A stretch of 10,766 bases of DNA, from the NCBI GenBank assembly GCA_045595605.1, contig JAZOAS010000079.1, forward strand, positions 1 to 10,766. Direction: 5' to 3'. The DNA comes from SIG480 sp045595605. Lineage in GTDB: Bacteria > Bacillota > Clostridia > Oscillospirales > JAAYXM01. Numbering within the stretch: the stretch's first letter is position 1; every line of letters begins with the position of its first letter. Below the pieces are notes generated by a model. It made no database searches. It was not told where the DNA came from and was given only the letters and a program-made list of their open reading frames with translations. Shown in pieces: positions 1-9,000 of the stretch. Both the position numbers and the translations under genes were made by a program.

Positions 1-3000
1 TGACATTCCGGAATCAAGTGGGTACACAACAATCGGAAAAGTCGAGATAGCATCTGCGGGAGAGTATGTAATTACTTTCGCGAGCGATGCAACCTCAAAG
101 ACATCAAATACAACAACAGAAACGACCGGCACAAGAAAGACCCAGACTCTTAAGCTCAAGGGTATTAAGCTTATGCCGGTGGTTGAGGAAAAAGAGCCCG
201 TTGAGCAGATTTATAATATCATTCTCGAATCCTTCAACACGGACAAGATGATAAACGGCTCAGCTACAAGCTCAGATGCTAACTACTATACAAAGGTTCC
301 GGTTCTTAGCGCGACGGGAACTTCTGTCGCATTCCGCACTATGTTCAACTGGAAGTACGAAGTTCCGGCTGAGTATTCAAACACGGATCCTAAGGCGGCT
401 TTCCCGGCGATGAACCTTAATGCAACATCCCCGTGGGCATGGGAGGCTCATAAGAATCATGGCGCGGCTCCTTCTATCAGCGGTGGATCTTACGGTGCAT
501 ACTTCTTCGAGTTTATCCGTAGTTCATTTAACCCTGAAGACGAAAAACCGGACGACAACTCGTTTGTAGCTTTCCGTCTTAATGTTGACGCTCCGGGTAA
601 CTATACTGTAAACCTCCGCGCGATGAACAGACAGCTCGACTCACCGGTTCCGGCTGTTTACTTCTTCAAGGACGGAACTGCGGGCGTTACAAACAGCGAC
701 ATCACAACATATCCGGCAAGCGCAAAGCTCGGATACTTTGATGTATATAATTCTGCGAAAAAGTATGTTCAGGTCGGAAATGTTGTAAATGTTCCGACTG
801 CAGGCGAGTACATAATTGCATTTGTCGGCGATGATGCGGCTTACGCTGCAAAGGACAATGCTACACAGCGCTTCTACATCTCAAACATCAAGTTCACTCC
901 GGTTGATGTTTCTGATGACGAGGTTGAGTCTATTGCACTCTCAGCTGACAAGACAGAGCTCGCAATAGGCAAGACCGCAACCCTTTCTGTCAAGGCTAAC
1001 TGGTCAGTTACAGGCACAAAGGCAGTTGATATTGCTGATGTTCAGTTCGCGGTAGATGGTGATGCCGTATCAGTTGCAAACGGCGTTGTTACTGCTGATA
1101 AAGAAGGTACAGCTAAGGTTACTGCTACCTACGAAGGAAAAACTTCGGACATTACCTTTACGGTAGTTGACAATTCAACCGCGCCCGCGGCTTTTGAGCA
1201 CGAGTATGTATTTGGACTCAATGCATTCAGAAAGTCAAATATGGTTTTGGGCTCAGACACAAAAACTGATGCCAACTACTATATGAACGCGCCTGTTCTC
1301 CGAAATACATCAGGCGGCGTACTTCAGTACACCCCTGCTATGCACTGGGACTACACCATTCCGGCACAGTATGCGGCAGACGGTGCTGCCTTCAAGGCAA
1401 TGGACCTTTCAAAGACAAAGAGCTGGGCGTTTGAGGCTCATAAGATAAACTGGGGCGGACCGATACTCTATGACAGCAGCTACTATTTCGAGTATTTGCC
1501 GAGCTCATACACAGGGGCAACCCCGTCGTTTGCGGCATTCCGTCTTAAGGTCGAGGCTCCGGGAACATATGACTTAAGCGTTCTTTCGTCAAGCAGACAG
1601 ACCGATTCACCTGTTACGGCGGTCTATTTCTTCAAGGACGGCACACAGGGCGTTACAAACAGCGATGTTTCCACATATCCGACCGCTTCAAAGCTCGGTT
1701 ATTATGACCTCTACAATGCTTTGAAGAAGTATACGAAGATTGGAAACTCTATTGACATTGAAACTGCAGGCGAGTACATCATCGCATTCGTTGGCGATGC
1801 AACCTCAGCTACTGCAAATACCGCTTTGTCAGGCACAATTCAGCGCTTCTATTTGAGTGGCGTTAAGCTTACTCCTGTAACCGCGGCAGATGAGGTTACT
1901 GCAATTGCGCTCTCAGCTGACAAGACAGAGCTTGTAAAGGACGAAACTGCAAACCTTACATTGAAGGCAACCTGGTCACAGAGCGGAGAGAAGGACCTTG
2001 AAGCATCAAAGGTCACCTTCACAGCTTCTCCTGCAGGTGTTGCAGAAGTTTCTGCAGACGGTACGGTTACTGCAATCGCTAAAGGTACAGCTACTGTTAC
2101 CGCAAAGCTTAATGCAAACACCAACATTTCAAGCTCGGTTGAAATCACTGTTGACGAAGACGAGTTTACCGGAATTTCAATTTCTGCTGACAAGACCGCG
2201 CTTTATACCGGCGGTGAGGGTGCACAGATTTCTGCATTTGAGAAATGGTCAATCTCAGGCGAAAAGGCACTTGATTTGGCAAAGGTTACACTTTCAGTAG
2301 AGCCCGCAGGCGTTATCACCGTAGATGCAGACGGTAAGGTTTCTCCCGTTACAGAAGGTACTGCAACGGTTACCGCAACTCTTAAAGACGACAACACAAA
2401 GACCGCAACTCTCGACTTTGGCGTTGTTGACCCTGCAGACCAGAGAGAATACGAGTTTGTTTACGGTCTCTCTGCCTTCAACAAGGCAAACATGATTTAC
2501 GGTGCAGACAGCGATGCATCGGCTACGGAGGATAAGCCGTACTATGTGAATGCGCCGGTTCTCCGTAACTCAACAGGCGGACTTCTCTACTACACACCGG
2601 CTATGCACTGGGATTATACTGTCCCTGCAAAGTATTCAAACACAGACCCGCAGGCAGACTTTAAGTCAATGAATCTTGAAGCGACTGACCCGTGGGCATT
2701 CGAGGCACATAAGATTACTCTCGGAAGACCGATACTCTTTGGCGGTCAGTATCAGTTTGAGTTCACCCGCAACTCATATACAACGGCTGCTCCGTCATTC
2801 GTAGCCTTCCGCCTCAAGGTTGACGCTCCGGGTGAGTACATCCTCCAGACAAAGGCGGCTCGCGCTGACGCGGCTCCGGTTCCGGCGGTTTACTTCTTCA
2901 AGGACGGCACCTCAGGTGTTACAAACGGCGATGTTTCGACATATCCTTCAAGCGCAAAGCTCGGATATTTTGAAATCCCGAAGGCTGCAAGTGCTTATAC

Positions 3001-6000
3001 GACAATCGGCAATGTAAGCATTCCAGCTCCGGGTGAGTACATTATCGCGTTTGTTGGCGATGCAACATCAGCATCAATGAACACAAATGTCACAGCTACC
3101 TCAACTCAGACGCTTAACCTTACGGGAATCAAGCTTCTCCCTGCGGCAGACGATGAAATCACAGAGTTCACCGTCACTGCAAGCAAGACAAAGCTCACAA
3201 AGAACGATACCTTCGTGCTTTCTGCAAGCGGAACCTTCTCCGTATCGGGCAAGAGAGACATTGAAGCCGGAGACATCACATTTGAAAGCTCAAATGAAGA
3301 GGCTGTCACAGTCGATGCAGACGGCGTAATCAAGGCTGTCGGCGTAGGTGAAGCTACGGTTACTGCGACATACAAGAAGGACAACACAAAGGTTGTAACC
3401 ATCGACTTTGCCGTCGAGGAAAACATCCTCACTGAAATCAAGTCAATAGCTGATAACACAACTCTCTTTGTTGACGGTACAGCTAATATCTTCACAAGCG
3501 AAATCTGGACAGTTACAGGCACGGCTTCAATCCAGCCGTCAGCAGTTACCTTCGAGTCTTCGGATGATGACATTATCACCGTAGATGCAGACGGTAAGGT
3601 AAAGGCTGTCGGAATCGGCAATGCTACCGTCACCGTAACTCTCAACGCAGATAATACAAAGACTGCAACTGTTGAATTCTCAGTTATAGCAATCCCCGAG
3701 CAGTCGACACTTGAGTTTGTCACAGCGCTTTCTTCCTTCAACAAGGCAAACATGATTTACGGCGCAAACAGCCGTGCAGAAGCTACTGAGAGCGCACCGT
3801 ACTATATGGACGCTGCTGTTCTCCGTAACTCAACTGGCGGTATCTTGTATTACCAGCCGGCAATGCACTGGAACTACATTGTTCCGGCAAAGTACTCCTC
3901 AACAAACCCGCAGGCAGACTTCAAGGCTATGAACCTTATAAAGACTGCTCCGTGGTCACTTGAGGGATACAAGGTATCAATCGGTCAGGCATATCTCCAT
4001 GACTCTATGTTCATGCTCGAGTTCAAGCCTGCAAACTACGGTACAGATTCCCCGTCATATGCGGCGTTCCGCCTCAAAATTGACGCTCCGGGAGAATATA
4101 TCTTCCAGGCAAAGGGCAATAAGCGCAACGACGCGCCTGTCCCCGCAGTTTACTTCTTCAAAGACGGCACTGAGGGTGTTACAAACACAACTCCGTCAAC
4201 ATATCCTGAAGATTCACAGCTCCGCTACTTTGACATCAACGGTGCCGCAGGCGAGTATGTCTCCCTCGGCAGAGTAATGGTTACGGAGCCCGGTGAGTAC
4301 ATCGTTTCCTTTGTTGGTGACGAAGAGTCAAAGAAGCTCAACTCGACAATCGTTGAGTCAAACAGCTCTCAGAACTTCCAGCTCATAGGAATCAAGCTCA
4401 TCCCGTCAAGCAAGGATAAGCCTGTCGGCGGAATCAACATTACTGCAAAGAACCAGCTTCTCATGGTAGGCCGTGAAATGCAGGTTGCACTTTCACGAAA
4501 CTATGAGATTTCGGGCGCAGTTAAAATTACAGACTTTGAGAATTACACATTCGAGTCCTCTGACGAAACTGTCGCAACAGTTGACGAAAACGGCCTCGTT
4601 ACAGGTGTCGCAGAGTCTGAAAACCCGGTTACAATCACAGTAACAATGAAGTCTGACCCGACGGTAAAGGGAACAATTCTCTTCAAGGTCGTTCCGCTTT
4701 CCGAGCAGGAGACTTACGAATACAAGACTACCATGTTAGCGTTCAACTACGATAAGATGGATAAGGTTCCGGGCATCGTTCCGAAGGTTACAGACGATTA
4801 CTACTACCGCGACCTCCTCACAGAGTTTGGCTTTGGCGGAATCGTCGGTATCATGATTATGAACGAGCGTCTCGCAGACCCCGAGCTTGTAATTCCTGCA
4901 AACTACTACGGCGCAGGTAAGCCGGCAGCAGACTTCTACGCGATGGATACAACAGACCTCGACGGTGATGCAAAGGGCACAGACCCGTGGAAGTTTGTCG
5001 GCGCAAACGCTATGGATAATGACATGACAACCGTTCTCCAGATTCGCGGTGACGAGAATGTTGACGGTCTCCATCCGTACTTTGACCGCACGCTCTATAA
5101 TGACACCAAGGATACTCAGTTCTACGCTTTGAGCCTTGATGTTCCGGCAGCAGGCGAGTATATGCTTACCCTCAACGCAAAGCGCCACGGTAACGCACCT
5201 GCTCCTGCAGTTTACTTCTTCAAGGATACCGAAGGCGCATACACAGATGCATCCTTTATTGAAACTGCTACAAAGCTTGGCTACTTCAAGGCAAACGACA
5301 CAACAAAGCAGGGCTATGAGTATATTGCAAATGTAAATGTTCCTGAAGCAGGAAAGTATGTCCTCGCGTTCGTTATGGATAGTAACTGTGCAAACCTTGC
5401 ACAGGAATTCCTTGCAAATGCGAAGGGCGCTGTCGAGGCACAGTATCTCCTCTTCATGGGAATCAAGCTCATCCCGAGCTATGAAGACCTCTGCACAAAG
5501 CTTTCAATCAATGCAGAGATGCCGGTTATGTACTGCGACCAGACCCTCCAGCTTTCAGTTAACGAAGTCTGGGATATCGCAGGCGAGAAGGAAGTTCTCG
5601 ACCTTTCAAGCATCATCTTCACAAGCTCTGATGAAAATATCGCGCGAGTTGATGAGACGGGTCTCGTAACAGGTGTTGCTCCGGGTGAGGTTACAATCAC
5701 CGCGGTAAAGAAGAACACCTACCCCGAGGTCAAGGCGACCTACAAGATTTCGCTTTACGACCCGAACGAGCCGATTCTCGGCGTTCGTATCGACTATGTA
5801 ACAGGTTCAATCGTTATGAAGGACCAGACGACCTACACACCGCATAACGAGCGTCTTGATACGGCAGGTAACCTCCGTAACATCAACCTCGTAAACCACT
5901 ACGATACAATCGACGGTTCAAAGACAACTCTCTGGGCATACAACGCAAAGGGCAATCTCACATGGCAGTGTCTCCAGAAGATGTACTTCACTCTCGCAAC

Positions 6001-9000
6001 TGCTCCGGCAGTTTACGAGAAGGATCCGTTCTTCGCTCTTAAGATTCGCGTCCCGATGAAGGGCGAGTTCTACTTCAATGTCGAGACCTCAGGTGTTGCA
6101 TGGGGTAGCAACGCGGACTTCTACCTCGCTCCGGCAAACGGAATTGACTACGCTACACGCGATATGGCAACTCCTGAGCGCTACATCGGAGAGGCAGACA
6201 GCCGTGTTGATGGCGATGTAAGAATAGGCAAGGTAAATGTTCCGATGCCGGGTGACTACTTCCTTATTTTGAAGTTCCACTCCGACAACCCGAACTTCAC
6301 TGAAAACAGAAACGAATTCAGAATGAAAGGATTTTCATTCATAGCTCCTCCGGGAGAATTTGCAAAGGTAAAGATGTCAGTAGAAGGTCTCTCGGGCGAG
6401 GGCGATGTGCTCCCGTGCCAGGTTGTAAGAAGCTTCTCATACATCCTCTCCGACGCTGCAGGCGTAGCGCTTGAAGATGTTGACCCGGAAGATATTGTTG
6501 TAAACAGCATCTCAATGACAAAGGGTGCTCCCGATATTGCAAACCTCGTTCTCCGCGACGGTAACTACACAGTCGAAACCTACGGCGAGGTAGGCGAGGT
6601 TGAAATTACAGCAGATGTTACCTATAAGGGTAAGAATGTTGTAACGGTCTTCCCGTTCCTCGTAGATGATATCGGTAAAACCGGCAGAACAATCTACACA
6701 GACGAAATGGTCGCCGCTGCCCGCAAAAATATCGAGAAGTACTCCTGGGCAAGAAGCTCTCGCGACTCGGCTATAAAAAATGCTGATAAGCTCGTAGCTC
6801 TTGGCGAAGAGTATCTCTGGAATATGATTTCCGGTCAGGGTCTCCCGCGTGCATACAACACAGCGCTCGAAGTAAATCACACAACCCGTGACCCGTACGA
6901 GTTCTACTGCCGTTACTGCGGTGTTGATAACCTCACAGCCGGCCACGGTAACTACTTCTGGAAGGTTGATGCATTCAACGACCCGTGGAAGGTTAAGTGT
7001 CCTGAGTGTTCAAGACGCTTCCCGTCAAACGACTTCGGTTCATTCTATGAACTCGGCAGAACACAGGAAAACCACGGTCTCTTCGACCGCATCACAGCTT
7101 TAGAGAATCACCGCCAGATGCTTATAGACAAGGGACTCCTTTCCGAGGAAGCTGTCAATATGGACGGCCCGGGAGAGGACTTCAGCGATACTTGGTATAA
7201 GTACTACGGCTACGGCGTAAAGGGCGGTTACCTCTACAATGACCTTTACTATCAGTATATCGAAGGATCAAACGGTCCGTTCAGATATGACCCGACAACA
7301 GAAACAGCTGAGCGTTGGGGCGTTGACGACGGTTACGGCTATAACACAGGCCGCGTTTACGATAACGGATGTAAGGAAGTTCACACCTACATCGCATACT
7401 TCAACCACTTCGGCGTTTACTCATTCCACGGTACAGCGCTTATCTGTGGCGGTCTCTCTTCACTCAGCAGCGCATACCTCCTCACAGGCGATGAGAAGTA
7501 CGGCCGTCTCGGCGCAATCCTTATTGACCGTATGGCGGATGTTTACCCGGATATGAACATCAAGGATTGGTCAAATTCCGAGTGGAGATACCCGAACTCA
7601 ACAGGTGGCTCACCTGCGGGTAAGGACCTCGGCCGAATCTGGGCAGGCTTTACCGCTGAGATTTACGCCGATGCTTACGATGTCTTCTGGCCGATGGCTG
7701 CGGATGAAAAGGTAATTAAGTTCCTTTCCGAAAAGGCAGCATACTACGGCATGGAAAATGACAAGACAACAGCTGCAAAGATTCGCTCAAACGGCGCAGA
7801 CGGCATCTGCCGCGAAATCTTTAATGCATGTAAGAATGCCCATGTCCTTGGTAACTTCGGTATTCACCAGGGCGCGCTCATCAAGGCGGCTATCGCTCTT
7901 GACGATAAGAAGGATACAGCGGCGATGATTGACTGGCTCTATGCTGCATCGTCAACGGATAATATCTCCTTCAACACCGGCGGTGATATTTCGAGAAGAC
8001 TTCTCGAAACAGTTTACCGTGACGGTATGAATACGGAATCCCCGTACTACAACCAGATGGGTCTCTCTGACCTTATCGACTCTGCAGTTGCGCTTGAGCG
8101 TTACTCAAGAGCAACAGGCGGCGTTGACCGTATGATGCTCCTTGAAAACCCGAAATATCTCGCAATGTTCAACTGCTTCCAGACTCTTGTAAGAACTGAA
8201 CGCGGTATAAGCACGATAGGTGATACAGGATACGCGCTCCAGTATCCGCAGTACCCGACGGAGAACCCGGCTCTCAAGATGTTCAAGAATACCCAGGGTG
8301 ACCCTGCTCGTCTTGAAGAGAATATAAAGATGGCTCAGCAGCTCTGGCTCAACTTCGGTGAGAAGCTCAAGACAATGCACTATGACATCTACACCGAAAA
8401 CCCGGAAACAATTTACGAGGAAGTCAAGGCTGTTATCGACGAGTACGGCGAGCACGACTATAACAAGAGCTCAATCATGACGGGTTACGGCTTCGGTATG
8501 CTTCGCGACGGTAAGCTTTACGACACAAGCGGTGCAAGCGGCGTCCGTGATACAACCCGTGGCTTTACGCTCAACTTCTCAGGTCACCACCAGCATAACC
8601 ACTCGGATATGCTCGACCTCCAGATTGACGCTTACGGTCTCCCGCTTACCTACGACTTCGGTTATGCCGAATTCATGGTAACAGGTGACCCGTTCACAAG
8701 ACTTACATCTTCAACAATCGGTCACAACACCGTTGTTGTTGATGAAACAAGCTCTTCAACACCGCAGGGTGGCACTCCGCAGGAGCCTCTCCACTTTGAC
8801 GCTCTTGATACAAATGTCAAGGTTATGGATGCAAGAACTCCGGATGCATACCCGACAAAGACAGATGACTACCGCAGAACAGTCGTCATGGTCAACTACG
8901 ACGACGAAGTTTCCTACGGTGTTGACTTCTTCCGTGTTGACGGCGGTAAGGACCACCTCTACACCTTCTCACCGTCATCTAACACAAGACCGCAGTACTC

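Larger units (their letters stand above)
2313..3600 (+). repeat. Direct DNA repeats at a fixed 1,260-base offset (first to last copy)
   Basis: Two separate 28-nt stretches recur exactly 1,260 bases downstream: 2313-2340 equals 3573-3600 (core of Big2 domains 3 and 5) and 2475-2502 equals 3735-3762 (start of modules 3 and 4). Further shared stretches at the same offset lie around 2561-2580 / 3821-3840, 2646-2660 / 3906-3920 and 2888-2908 / 4148-4168. The repeated unit therefore spans at least the second Big2 domain plus the following module. Confidence 0.85.

Noticed and set aside
3106..3753. 215-codon open frame on the minus strand
   Set aside because: It lies exactly antisense to Big2 domains 4 and 5. 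Its translation is a Val/Ser/Thr-rich repeat mirroring those domains, as expected from biased codon use. The + strand frame has clear domain homology across the same bases.
209..4405. CRISPR array or mobile-element interpretation of the repeated DNA
   Set aside because: The repeat units are about 1 kb, in frame, coding and diverged, with only short islands of identity. There are no short identical repeats with unique spacers, no inverted repeats and no transposase.
4736..5188. 150-codon minus-strand open frame, Cys/Val-rich
   Set aside because: It is antisense to module 5. The high Cys and Val content comes from reversed GCA, TAC and AAC codons, and no recognisable motif or ribosome site is seen.
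6512..6946. 144-codon minus-strand open frame
   Set aside because: It is antisense to the pre-lyase Ig domain and the first toroid helices; it is Cys-rich shadow translation with no motif.
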